Of a stretch of 22,034 bases of DNA, positions 6,846-14,785 are shown in pieces. Below the pieces are notes generated by a model that saw nothing but the letters and a program-made list of their open reading frames with translations, had not been told where the DNA came from and ran no database searches. Positions within the stretch are counted from its first letter, which is position 1; each line of letters opens with the position of its first letter. The DNA is taken from NCBI GenBank assembly GCA_001275005.1, contig JWZX01002926.1:1-22034 (forward strand), read 5' to 3'. Source of the stretch: Chrysochromulina tobinii. Lineage: Eukaryota; Haptophyta; Prymnesiales; Chrysochromulinaceae. The position numbers were made by a program, and so were the translations under genes.

Positions 6846-9800
6846 TCAAATGCAGAGCAAGTTCTCGGGCGAGAGAGTCTCGGGCGAGAGAGTGTCGGGC
6901 GAGAGAGTGTCGGGCGAGAGAGTCCAGTCGAGCTGTCCGTCAAGCTGTCCGTCGAGCTGCTGCGGGACGGGGCCAAAGATGGCACCCGCGACTTCAGCCT
7001 CTCTTTGGCCAAAGCGAGGGGTATGGGGAGTGGGTGCCATCGCGGGTGCGATGCGATCGGTGAGCCAAAGGTCATCCAGCACGCGATCATCCACATCGTC
7101 GTCGTTGGTTGCGATAGCCTCGCCCGCGGTTGCGATCCCTCGTGGCGTGGCGACAGCCTCGGCTACCGGTATGGCCACATTGGCGCCATCACGGGTGCCC
7201 ATCACGGCGCCCTTTCGGGTGCCCATCACGGCGCCCTCTCGGGTATCCATCACGGCGCTCTCTCGGGTGCCCATCACGGCGCCCTTTCGAGTGCCCACCA
7301 CGGCGCCCGCTCGAGTGCCCACCAAAGCCTCGTCGTCGGTTGCGATAGCCTCGGGCGACGGCTGCAGCGCCTCGGTATGCGCAGCCGTCGTCGTCTCAAC
7401 ACCCGTCGAACGGGAGGCGGTCGGCAGCCTCGAGGGCTTGGGCTTGCCCCAGCGTAGTAGTCCCAGACGCGGTAGCGAAGGCACCTTGTGCATCACGTTC
7501 AGCATGGAGAACGAGAACCGTGTCCGCCTCGGTGCCATGCAATGTAGTCTACCATTCGACATCGAGGAGGCCTCCGAGAGGCCCTCCGAGAGATTGTCGG
7601 GTTCGTGGAGCTCGACCTGGTGCGTCCGTGCACTCACCCTCCTGGTCACATGACCATGACCGGCCCCAGATGCCGAGATTAATGAGCTCGATGAGCTCGA
7701 AGCGGTCGATGCGGTGATCGACAGCGGCGAGGAGGTGCCGGGCGCCAGAGGGTTCTCTCTCTGCTCTCTCTCTGACAGCATTTGGGGCTCTGACATCTGC
7801 TGGAGGCTCGAGAGCAGCCACTTGAGCTGCGTGCGCTTCTGGTGCTGCGCGGGCGTCTCGTGAGTGGTCTCGTCATCAGCATGCTGCTCGTCGATGGCAC
7901 CGGCGCCCAGCTCGGCGCCCAGCTCGGCGCCCAGCTCGGCGCCCAGCTCGGCGCCCAGTGCGCGTCGGTCGTGTGCGTCGCGCCGCTGCTCGACATCCGG
8001 TGCGAGCATCGCCTCGAGCAGCGTAATGTCCTTGGCTGCAGCCAGCTGCATGGGCGTCGGCGCCCAGCTGTGCTGGCCCAGGGGCATGGAGAGCCGACGC
8101 TGCACGTGGGGCAAGCTGTATGCGCCGCCGCTGCTGCTGCTCGCGCCCTCGCCGTACTCGCCGCTGCTCGAGCCGTGCGCCGCGGGTGTCGCCGGCGCCA
8201 TCGGGCTCACTGCCCGCTCGAGCAGCGGTGGCGCATCGAGTGGCTCTGCGGGCTGGGGTTCCGAGGGCGCAGGTGGGCGGTCGCTGCTGGCTCTGCTGGC
8301 TCTGCTGGTCTGCACGCTGGCCGCGGTGCCGAGAGGGACCTTGATGCTGATGGCGGCGTGTATGGCAGCGGCAATGCTCGATCCAACGCCAAATGGCAGG
8401 GTTCTTCCCCCCGGCGACGATTGGGTAGCGTCGTCGCGCTGCGCCGCCATCAAGCCTAAGAAGGCGGCGCGCATTTGGCTGCGCTGCTCCTCCGTGACGC
8501 TTGGCGCGAAGCTCTGGGCGAAGGTCATCCAGAGCGCCTCAGCTTCGGCTGGCGGCGGAGGGTCTCCCTCTCCGATGGGCGGCGGGGTGAGCGGCGAGCG
8601 CGCCGTGGCGAGCGGCGAGCGCGCCGTCTGCACTGGCCTTGCGAGCAGTCCGCTGCTGCGGCTGCGCTCAGAGCGGATACGGGCGAGGCGCATGGCGGGG
8701 GACATGACTGGGGACCCGGCTGGAGAGACAACTGGAGAAGCCCCGAGCGCCATCGGCACGCCCGAGGCGGCAGCGGCGGCGGCGGCCGGGGCGGCGGCGG
8801 CTGGGGCGGGGGCGGCAGCAGCGGCAAGAGCGGCGCCGGCGGCCACATCTGGCTGTAGTGCCTTGAGATCGGCTTGGAGCCTGGCAGCAGTCTCATAGTC
8901 TTTGTCATCGACGGCTTTCTTGATACTCGCCTTCAGCTCTGCGGCACGTGCCGCGTCCTGTTGCATCTTGATGAGATTGGCTTGGAGCCGGGCAGCAGTC
9001 TCATAGTCTTCAGCGTCCACCGCCGCCTTGATCGCCGGTGCGGCCGCGGCGGCAGCGGCGGCGGCAGCAGCGGCGGCGGCAGCTCGGCGGCGGCCACGTT
9101 CAAAGGAAGGTAGCCTGGTTGTGACGGTAGTTGTGACGGATCCCCACGATCGCACGCGCATGAGGGGCTCCGAGGCTGACGACCCATTGGGAGTGCCTGA
9201 GGCGGTCCGTGCGGCGGTCGATGCAGCTGCCTCTGTCTCCTCCGCTGCTCTCTTCGCCGCTGCGGCCTCCGCCGCTGCTGCCTCCGCAGCTGCTGCCTCT
9301 GCAGCAGCTGCCTCGGCCGCTGCAGCCACCCTCGCTGCCGCCTCCGTCGCTGCTACCTCCGCCGCCGCGGCCTCCTTCGCTGCTACCTCCGCCGCCGCGG
9401 CCTCCTTCGCTGCTACCTCCGCCGCCGCGGCCTCCTTCGCTGCTACCTCCGCCGCCGCGGCCTCCTTCGCTGCTACCTCCGCCGCCGCGGCCTCCGCCGC
9501 TGCAGCCGCCTCCCTTGCCGCCGCTTTAATCGCCGCTTTAATCGCCGCTTTCCTCGCTGTTATTGCATCCCCCGCTTCTTGCAGCGCTGCTGCCTTCGCC
9601 GCCGGAGCGGCAGCGGTGGCAGCGGGGGCAGCGGGGGCAGCGGGGGCAGCGGGGGCAGCAGGGGCAGCGGGGGCAGCGGTGGTGTCAGCAGCGGCGCTTG
9701 CACGGCGGCTCTGGCGTGTGAAGGGCAAGGCAGGCGACAACGCCACGGACGGAGCTGCACCAAGCAACGAAGAAACCGGGGGTGATGTCGTCTGCGCCTG

Positions 9801-11249
9801 CGGCGTCTGTGATGATGGAGGTGTAGGCGATGGTGCCGCTGCGCTCGTGCGCAAGGCAGGAGCCAACGAGGACTGCGCAAGGAAAGTGGACCCGAGGACA
9901 GGCCCAAGATTGCCCTCGAGGTAGCCATGATCGAGCATGAACGCCATGATTTGTTCGTCGGAGAGGTCCTTCGGCGCTCCCAGCGCCACGCGCATCGCGG
10001 CGAGGACCGAGTCCGTTAGCTCTTCGCCGGCGGACAGTGCCACCCCCAGCTCCTTGCTGACCTCGGTGGCCGCAAGGGCGGTGAACACTGGGGACATTGG
10101 ATGCGTCCGCGGCGAGGGCGCCTCATCAGTGTCGGCCTTGAGAGCGAGCGGCAGCGGCTGCGCTGGGGTCACGTGCGCGGGCACTGCACCGAGGGTCGCC
10201 CGGGGTACACGGTCTTGACTCTTCGGACTGTCTGACTCCAGGAGCACCTCGCGCCAGCTCTTCCGAGGGGCGTAGGCCGCACCCCCTGCCAACAGCGTGC
10301 GGGCGCTCTGTGCAGTCTCGGACCGGCGGAGTTCTCTTCTTCGCTCTTCCTCTTGTTGCTTCTCGAGCCGGAGGAGCATCTCGCTCGGAGATAGCACCTC
10401 GCGGGGAGAGAGCGCTTCAAGCGGTTCGGCAACCGTCGGTGCAGGTGCGGGCAGTGCGGCGGGCGTGGCGATCGCTGCCGACAGTGCTGGCGGCGGCGAT
10501 GGTGCGGGTGCGGCTGGCGCGGGTTCAGCTGGCACGTGCTCGGGTACCGATGACACGGGTGCGGGCGCCGCTGGCACGGGTGAGGCGGGTCGCGTGGTCG
10601 AGGTCGAGTGCACAATCGAGAGGGCCTCGAGGTCGACGGCGGCCGCTTCCGCCTCCTCGCGGAGCCTCGCCTGGCGCTCGAGGGAGAGCTTCGCCTCCTC
10701 CTCCATCTCCTCGAGGAAGGCGGCTGCTTGGGCCTGCCACGTGGCAGTTGGCGCCTCGGCCTCGGCCTCGCGCATGCAAGTGCTCGCCACGGCGCCCTCT
10801 CGGGCAGTTGGCGCCTCGGCCTCGGCCTTGGCGTCCGCAAGTTGAGCCGCTTCGCGCCTGGCTGCCAGCTTGGCCGCATCCACCCTCGCCGCCTCTGCCC
10901 GCACCGCCTCCACGCGCGCCGCGTCCGAAGCCCTCTTGAGCTTCTCCGCTCGCCTACGCTCGGACCGCTGCTTTGCTTCCTCTCGCACTTGCTCTGCATA
11001 CGCCTCCGCTTCAGCCTCCGCAGCCTCGGCAGCCTCGGCAGCCTCGGCAGCCTCCGCCACATGAGCGATCTCCGCCTTATTCTCCGTCTTAATCTCCGCC
11101 ACGTGAGCGATCCGGTCCGCCGCTTGCCTGCCGAGGTGGAGCTCAGTGTCGAGCTCGAGCTCCGCATGCAAGGCCACCTGCTGCAGGAGGCGCTGCTGCT
11201 CGAGCTTATGGAGCTCGAGCAGCTGGTCGAGTTGTTGCGGGTCGAGCTG
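6846..11249 (-). CDS. Giant Ala/Glu-rich coiled-coil protein, C-terminal part after an in-frame TAG
   Basis: This is the same frame as the ORF upstream at 11250-13346, with only one TAG between. There is no ATG for 475 nt after the TAG (first at 10775), so an independent gene start is poor. The protein begins as a charged coiled coil continuing from the upstream ORF (QLDQLLELHKLEQQRLLQQ, then EAAEAAEAAEAAE). It then has Pro/Ala/Ser linkers, a conserved-looking patch (ELGVALSAGEELTDSVLAAM, LSDEQIMAFMLDHGYLEGNL), and tandem AAAEVAAKEA repeats. Two UVR-like helical hairpins (AVDAEDYETAARLQANL and AVDDKDYETAARLQADL) follow, then a possible partial ankyrin unit (TPMQLAAAKDITLLEAML). The tail is variable and carries several more minisatellites. 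It ends with TGA at 6846. Function is unknown; a scaffold is possible. Confidence 0.6.
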   Translation of the reverse strand, partial: QLDPQQLDQLLELHKLEQQRLLQQVALHAELELDTELHLGRQAADRIAHVAEIKTENKAEIAHVAEAAEAAEAAEAAEAEAEAYAEQVREEAKQRSERRRAEKLKRASDAARVEAVRAEAARVDAAKLAARREAAQLADAKAEAEAPTAREGAVASTCMREAEAEAPTATWQAQAAAFLEEMEEEAKLSLERQARLREEAEAAAVDLEALSIVHSTSTTRPASPVPAAPAPVSSVPEHVPAEPAPAAPAPSPPPALSAAIATPAALPAPAPTVAEPLEALSPREVLSPSEMLLRLEKQQEEERRRELRRSETAQSARTLLAGGAAYAPRKSWREVLLESDSPKSQDRVPRATLGAVPAHVTPAQPLPLALKADTDEAPSPRTHPMSPVFTALAATEVSKELGVALSAGEELTDSVLAAMRVALGAPKDLSDEQIMAFMLDHGYLEGNLGPVLGSTFLAQSSLAPALRTSAAAPSPTPPSSQTPQAQTTSPPVSSLLGAAPSVALSPALPFTRQSRRASAAADTTAAPAAPAAPAAPAAPAAPAATAAAPAAKAAALQEAGDAITARKAAIKAAIKAAAREAAAAAEAAAAEVAAKEAAAAEVAAKEAAAAEVAAKEAAAAEVAAKEAAAAEVAATEAAARVAAAAEAAAAEAAAAEAAAAEAAAAKRAAEETEAAASTAARTASGTPNGSSASEPLMRVRSWGSVTTTVTTRLPSFERGRRRAAAAAAAAAAAAAAAPAIKAAVDAEDYETAARLQANLIKMQQDAARAAELKASIKKAVDDKDYETAARLQADLKALQPDVAAGAALAAAAAPAPAAAAPAAAAAAASGVPMALGASPVVSPAGSPVMSPAMRLARIRSERSRSSGLLARPVQTARSPLATARSPLTPPPIGEGDPPPPAEAEALWMTFAQSFAPSVTEEQRSQMRAAFLGLMAAQRDDATQSSPGGRTLPFGVGSSIAAAIHAAISIKVPLGTAASVQTSRASRASSDRPPAPSEPQPAEPLDAPPLLERAVSPMAPATPAAHGSSSGEYGEGASSSSGGAYSLPHVQRRLSMPLGQHSWAPTPMQLAAAKDITLLEAMLAPDVEQRRDAHDRRALGAELGAELGAELGAELGAGAIDEQHADDETTHETPAQHQKRTQLKWLLSSLQQMSEPQMLSEREQRENPLAPGTSSPLSITASTASSSSSSLISASGAGHGHVTRRVSARTHQVELHEPDNLSEGLSEASSMSNGRLHCMAPRRTRFSFSMLNVMHKVPSLPRLGLLRWGKPKPSRLPTASRSTGVETTTAAHTEALQPSPEAIATDDEALVGTRAGAVVGTRKGAVMGTRESAVMDTREGAVMGTRKGAVMGTRDGANVAIPVAEAVATPRGIATAGEAIATNDDDVDDRVLDDLWLTDRIAPAMAPTPHTPRFGQREAEVAGAIFGPVPQQLDGQLDGQLDWTLSPDTLSPDTLSPETLSPENLLCI
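6865..6924 (-). repeat. 15-bp coding minisatellite, four copies
   Basis: The unit TCGGGCGAGAGAGTG (last base variable) is repeated four times. On the minus strand it encodes LSPDT/LSPET/LSPEN near the C-terminus of the giant protein. Confidence 0.9.
6928..6960 (-). repeat. 12-bp coding repeat, about three copies
   Basis: TCGAGCTGTCCG-type units encode DGQL repeats on the minus strand, directly upstream in the protein of the LSPxT array. Confidence 0.8.
7186..7329 (-). repeat. 24-bp coding minisatellite, six copies
   Basis: A 24-bp unit close to GTGCCCATCACGGCGCCCTT encodes an octapeptide MGTRxGAV, repeated six times with small changes (VGTRAGAV, VGTRKGAV, MGTRESAV, MDTREGAV, MGTRKGAV, MGTRDGAN). 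Confidence 0.85.
7902..7957 (-). repeat. 12-bp coding minisatellite
   Basis: GCGCCCAGCTCG is repeated more than four times, almost without change, and encodes GAEL units on the minus strand. Confidence 0.85.
8853..9035 (-). repeat. Duplicated UVR-like helical-hairpin module
   Basis: Two related segments, about 8853-8926 and 8961-9035, share long identical runs such as TGGAGCC.GGCAGCAGTCTCATAGTCTT. On the minus strand they encode IKAAVDAEDYETAARLQANL and IKKAVDDKDYETAARLQADL. The pattern [IL]xxAVxxxDYExAARLxxxL resembles the UVR motif of UvrB/UvrC and ClpC proteins. Confidence 0.65.
9361..9480 (-). repeat. 30-bp coding minisatellite, four identical copies
   Basis: The 30-bp unit starts with GCCGCCGCGGCCTCCTTCGC. 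Four copies at 9361, 9391, 9421 and 9451 are identical at every base, with partial copies on each side. It encodes a ten-residue Ala-rich helix unit (AAKEAAAAEV). Confidence 0.95.
9609..9680 (-). repeat. 9-bp coding minisatellite
   Basis: GCAGCGGGG is repeated about seven times and encodes PAA units (APAAPAAPAA) on the minus strand. Confidence 0.85.
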
Positions 11250-11252
11250 CTA
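11250..11252 (-). other. Single in-frame TAG separating two halves of one long ORF
   Basis: The minus-strand codons read ATG CAG TAG CAG CTC, inside a Gln/Leu/Glu-rich coil (LQQLESMQ before it, QLDPQQLDQLLEL after). Both flanking ORFs are in the same frame, and no other stop occurs from 13346 to 6846. One base change (TAG to CAG) would restore Gln. Readthrough, an allelic or fixed nonsense change, or a sequencing error are the possibilities. Confidence 0.75.
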
Positions 11253-13346
11253 CTGCATCGACTCGAGCTGCTGCAAGAGCTGCAGCTCTTGCAGCTCTTG
11301 CGGCTCGAGCTGCAGCTCAGTAGAGCCGGAGAGTGGCGACTGCAAGGACGCGGCTGCCGAGCTGCTGCTCGGCTCGGCCGCAAGGCACAGAGCAGCTGAC
11401 GGAGCAGCCGACGCCGCTTCCGAGCGCGTCGGCAAGATCTTGGCCCTATTGGGGAACGATGAGGATCGCGTGAGGGTGCTTGCCTTCGTGCGGGCAAAGG
11501 AGGAGGCACGCGAGACGCGGCGCCTGAGCGCGAACGAGGAAGAGCGAGCGGGCTTTGCCTCATCGAGCTGCTGCTCGCTGCTGAGCTGCTGCTGCTGCTC
11601 GCTGCTGAGCTGCGGCTGCTGCTGCTGCTGCTGCTGCTGCTGCATCGATTTGAGCTCCTGCTCTAGAAGCAACTCCTCTGTCTTCGCTGCCGCCAGCGCC
11701 GCTTGCAGGGCTGCTACTGCTGCGAGCCCCTCGGCCTCGCGACGCGACGCCGCTGCCGCCTCCGTTGCTTCCTCCTTTGCTGCCGCGTCTGCCGCTGCTG
11801 CAACTGCCGCTGCTGCCCGCGCCGCTGCTGCCTCCGCCACTGCAGCCGCCGCCGCTGCTTTCCTCGCCGATGCTGCCTCTTCCGCTTCTTGCAGCACTGC
11901 TGCCTTCGCCGCTGCTGCCTTCGCCGCTGCTGTCGCTTCGGCTTCATGCAGCGCTTCTTGCAACGCGGCTGCCCTCACCGCCAGTTTCGCGCGCCCGATC
12001 TCGGTTGGACCACGCTTGAATGTGGAGGCGCGATCAGGTGTCGCCCCCAGCGCTTGAGCAGCCGCCGCCTTGGCAGCGGCAAGCTCCGCCGCCACCTTGG
12101 CCGCCGCCTCCGCCGCCGCCGCCTCCCGAGTAGTGCGTCTCTCGAGTGCGGCCGCCTTGATGGCAGCAAGCTCAGCCGCCAGCTCTGACGCCGCCTCCGC
12201 CTCCTCCGCCTCCCGAGTAGTGCGCCTCTTGAGAGCTGCTGCTTCGACCGCCGACGCCGCCGCCGACGCCGCAGCAGCAGCAGTCGGAGGATCGAGATGG
12301 TGTGGGACTGGGATTGGCAAGGCAGCGGTCGGCGCAGCCAGTGCTGGTTGGAGCGGGGCGCGTTCCTCCTGCTTCGGCTCTAGCACTGGGGGCACAAAGA
12401 CAGCCGAGAAGCCGCCTTTGTAGCCCCCACCTCGTGGAAAAGCCGCCTGGGGCTTCTCCTTGGGCGGGCTGAGCGGTCTGAGCGTGGTCAATGCCGGAGC
12501 GTCGAGAACGGGCAGCGGTGCCTCGTCCACCTCCGTGTTCCTCCGTTGGGAGCTCGGCCGTTGGGAGCTCTCCGCGGTGGGCAACGCCTCACGCGCGAGC
12601 ACACGCGCTGGGACGAGCGCCTCACGGATCAGGGTCTCACGGAAGAGGGCCTCGGTGCGCCTGACGAGATCCTCACGGTCCTTTGCCTCTGGCCGCAAGA
12701 TCTCGTCAGGCATGCAACCGGGCATGGGCCGAAGGGGCGAAGGAGGCATGTTGTACGCCTCAGCCACCAAGACCGCTTCGGCCGCCTCGGCTAGGGTCGC
12801 CTCCTTTTGCGCGTACATTTGCGCGAGGCGACGGCGATGCGCCACCTCCATGGCCTGCTGCTGCTCGGCCTCGGCTAAGGCTGCCATCGCCGCCTCTGCC
12901 TCCGCCTCGGCCGCTGCCAGCTCTGCCTCGGCTGCCGCTGCCACGGCGCGTCGCCGCTCCTTCTTTGCCTGCTGCTGCTCACGTAGCGCCTGCTCGACAC
13001 GGCGCTCTTCTTCTTCGGCCTCGAGGGCCATCTGCAATGCTCGCTCGCGCGCCGCCTTCGCACCCGCCATCGCCTCCATCGCGGCCTGCTTCTCGACCTG
13101 TACCGTCGCATCGTCCTCGTCCTCGTCGTCCTCGTCAAAGTCAAGCCTGCTGCGCAAGCTAGATCCTTCAGTATGGTTCACAGTCTCATCCTGAGCCACT
13201 GGCGGTCTAGGCGGTGTCTGGGTGGCTGGCGTGAACTGGGTCGTGTAGATGTGACCCTGGCCGCCCGGCTTTCGCGCAGCAAGGCAGAGCATCTCCAAAG
13301 GATTGGGAAACCATGGCTGAATACTCGTAGTTCGTTGGTCAGCCAT
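11250..13346 (-). CDS. Giant Ala/Glu/Gln-rich coiled-coil protein, N-terminal part
   Basis: The start is the ATG at 13344-13346 (MADQRTTSIQPWFPNPLEM); the longer frame to 13628 has only a GTG. It gives 698 residues before the TAG. After a short unique head (CLAARKPGGQGHIYTTQF) comes an acidic patch (DFDEDDEDEDDATVQ). A long charged coil rich in EAE, AAE and ERR follows, with a linker holding KEKPQAAFPRGGGYKGGFSA. Next are two copies of an RRTTREA-containing Ala helix, further Ala helices, then a poly-Gln run. A basic Ser-rich patch (SSSFALRRRVSRASSFARTK) with R-x-x-S-type sites follows, then a Gln/Leu/Glu coil up to the TAG. I do not recognise a family; composition suggests a filament or scaffold protein. 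Many antisense ORFs here are only mirror images of the Ala codons. Confidence 0.65.
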   Translation of the reverse strand: MADQRTTSIQPWFPNPLEMLCLAARKPGGQGHIYTTQFTPATQTPPRPPVAQDETVNHTEGSSLRSRLDFDEDDEDEDDATVQVEKQAAMEAMAGAKAARERALQMALEAEEEERRVEQALREQQQAKKERRRAVAAAAEAELAAAEAEAEAAMAALAEAEQQQAMEVAHRRRLAQMYAQKEATLAEAAEAVLVAEAYNMPPSPLRPMPGCMPDEILRPEAKDREDLVRRTEALFRETLIREALVPARVLAREALPTAESSQRPSSQRRNTEVDEAPLPVLDAPALTTLRPLSPPKEKPQAAFPRGGGYKGGFSAVFVPPVLEPKQEERAPLQPALAAPTAALPIPVPHHLDPPTAAAAASAAASAVEAAALKRRTTREAEEAEAASELAAELAAIKAAALERRTTREAAAAEAAAKVAAELAAAKAAAAQALGATPDRASTFKRGPTEIGRAKLAVRAAALQEALHEAEATAAAKAAAAKAAVLQEAEEAASARKAAAAAAVAEAAAARAAAAVAAAADAAAKEEATEAAAASRREAEGLAAVAALQAALAAAKTEELLLEQELKSMQQQQQQQQQPQLSSEQQQQLSSEQQLDEAKPARSSSFALRRRVSRASSFARTKASTLTRSSSFPNRAKILPTRSEAASAAPSAALCLAAEPSSSSAAASLQSPLSGSTELQLEPQELQELQLLQQLESMQ
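11575..11646 (-). repeat. CTG/CAG repeat encoding poly-Gln in the giant protein
   Basis: Runs of GCTGCTGCTG, interrupted by GAGCTG, encode Q runs and LSSEQQQQLSSEQQ on the minus strand. It lies about 325 bases upstream, in transcript terms, of the in-frame TAG. Confidence 0.85.
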
Positions 13347-13670
13347 TGCAAAAGGCCTTGTCACTCCGCCGCGGCTGTTATCTAGGATCCTCTTCTTACT
13401 TTTGGCAATGCATGCGAAAGAAATCCACCGCGTTCCATTTTGTGCTTGTTCCTTGACGGTTGCAGGCTGCCTGCCTGCCTTCCGCTTTCCGTTCCGGCAT
13501 GTGGGGGTCCGGGGACTGCGGCGTGCGGGGTCCGCGTACGACCCGTCATTGTACCGTTCGTCATGACCGTTCGTGTACGATTGAAACACGTGGAAAACAT
13601 TGAAATTATAGACAGACTCGGTCGGCACGTTTTCCTCAGTGAGCCGTCACCCCACGAGACCGGACCACGG
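13347..13670. other. Intergenic region upstream of the giant gene
   Basis: No gene is supported. The stretch is less GC-rich than the flanking ORFs. It contains a short direct repeat ACCGTTCGT (in GTACCGTTCGTC and GACCGTTCGTG, about 13551-13575) and an E-box-like CACGTG near 13588. It should hold the giant gene's 5' leader and the 3' end of the next gene. Confidence 0.4.
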
Positions 13671-14474
13671 TCAAAGGGTCTGGCCCCATTCAAAGCCTTG
13701 TGGCGGGGACGCCGCAGCAGGCGCACCGTCCGCGTCGCTCACCGTCGCACCTGGAGCATCGACACGAGGTTTGAAGAGCGGGATGTCATCAGTGGCGGCA
13801 GCCTGCAATCTGGACATGAAGTCGTCCGCAGGTGGCTCGATGCCGACAGCACCATTGCGGTCCATCTCCTCAGCGGATGCGAGCGCTTGCTTACAGTACT
13901 CTCGCCATTTGCGGAGTGCCTCGGCTGAGTCATCCTCAGGGCCCGACATGGCTGGCTGGGTGGCGGGGTTTTCAGCTAATGTCCTCTTAGCGGCCTCGGC
14001 TGCGTCCACAATCTGCGTGCGCAATGCTGCGGCCACCTCGTCGGAGATGCCAGCGCGTTTAGGCTCGGGGCCTGACAGGTACTCAACAGCCTCAGCGACA
14101 GTCATTTCGCCGAGCGCCTTCGCAAGCTTTTCCTTGGTGATACCAAAGCCTTTTGCTGTGCCAGCACTGCTACCGAATCCGGTTGCAGTGCTGCTGGCTG
14201 CCGTTTGTCTGGCCGACTGCGGGCCCCCCTTTCCTTTCTTCCGTGCGTTGCCAATAGACCATGTGGTCTTCTTGCCCATCATGAAGGCGGGCCTACACCG
14301 TGCGATCTCTTCGCTCGATGCAAAGGGTCCGCAAGATGAACGCGGCCAGCTCGTTCCTGCTAGCCAGGCGGTCGCGGGAGCCGTCACGATCGCAAGCAGC
14401 GCGAGCTGCAAAGTGGGAGGGCGCATTGAGCTCAAAAGTCGAGATTTTTGGTGTGAATGCGTGTGCGTGAACAT
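13671..14474 (-). CDS. Uncharacterised protein with N-terminal signal peptide, possibly plastid or secreted
   Basis: I do not recognise the family. A hydrophobic segment, LQLALLAIVTAPATA, followed by WLAG, looks like a signal peptide with cleavage after ATA. Mature protein features: a basic patch (KKTTWSIGNARKKGKGG), a helix (GITKEKLAKALGEMTVAEAV), an Ala-rich helix (EVAAALRTQIVDAAEAAKRT) and an acidic C-terminal part (ALRKWREYCKQALASAEEM). Several starts are possible: the ATGs at 14513, 14474 and 14426. I chose 14474 because its context has G at -3; 14426 gives the most compact signal peptide. The basic stretch after the signal could be a plastid transit region of a bipartite presequence, but the usual Phe at the cleavage site is missing. 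It ends with TGA. Confidence 0.6.
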   Translation of the reverse strand: MFTHTHSHQKSRLLSSMRPPTLQLALLAIVTAPATAWLAGTSWPRSSCGPFASSEEIARCRPAFMMGKKTTWSIGNARKKGKGGPQSARQTAASSTATGFGSSAGTAKGFGITKEKLAKALGEMTVAEAVEYLSGPEPKRAGISDEVAAALRTQIVDAAEAAKRTLAENPATQPAMSGPEDDSAEALRKWREYCKQALASAEEMDRNGAVGIEPPADDFMSRLQAAATDDIPLFKPRVDAPGATVSDADGAPAAASPPQGFEWGQTL

Positions 14475-14559
14475 CTCACAAAGAGACCTTCCGAACTCCT
14501 TACCAGTATGCATCAAGTGTTCTGACACGCGATACTGTAAATAGCTGCTGCCACCTCCA

Positions 14560-14696
14560 TTGCCGTTTCCGATGCCGCCCGCGCCTCAGGCTCCGGCTCC
14601 GCCTCCGCTGCCGCCTCCGCTGCCACCTCCGCCGCCGCCGCCTCCGCTGCCGCCTCCGCTGCCGCCTCCGCTGCCGCCTCCGCCCCTTCCGCTGTG
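14560..14696. repeat. CCTCCGCTGCCG-type tandem repeat between genes
   Basis: A 12-bp motif close to CCTCCGCTGCCG is repeated about seven times with small changes. On the minus strand it reads as AAAE units, but only behind a TTG, not an ATG, so no gene is called. An A/T island follows (TATATCAATAGATAGATATA, 14699-14718). Together with the flanks this fills the gap 14475-14785. Confidence 0.7.
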
Positions 14697-14785
14697 CCAT
14701 ATATCAATAGATAGATATAAATAGGACGAGAGTCGGGGCGGCTTGCTTGCCGTGGCTCACTCGGGGATGCCCATCACAGCGCCCA

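Noticed and set aside
9361-9480. Regular 30-bp direct repeats as a possible CRISPR array
   Set aside because: The copies abut with no spacers, are coding and in frame, and the genome is eukaryotic.
9028-9924. Long plus-strand Ala-rich ORF opposite the giant gene
   Set aside because: It is the mirror of GCC/GCT-rich codons and repeats on the minus strand, which lack stops on either strand. It has no recognisable domain.
11250-11252. Genome-wide reassignment of UAG to glutamine
   Set aside because: TAG seems to be the normal stop of the OTU gene (19689) and of the ORF ending at 6260, where the proteins end sensibly.
10169-11563. 464-codon Arg/Ser/Pro-rich ORF on the minus strand in another frame
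   Set aside because: Its composition is that of a shifted frame of the Ala/Glu-rich coil, and it overlaps both halves of the better ORF.
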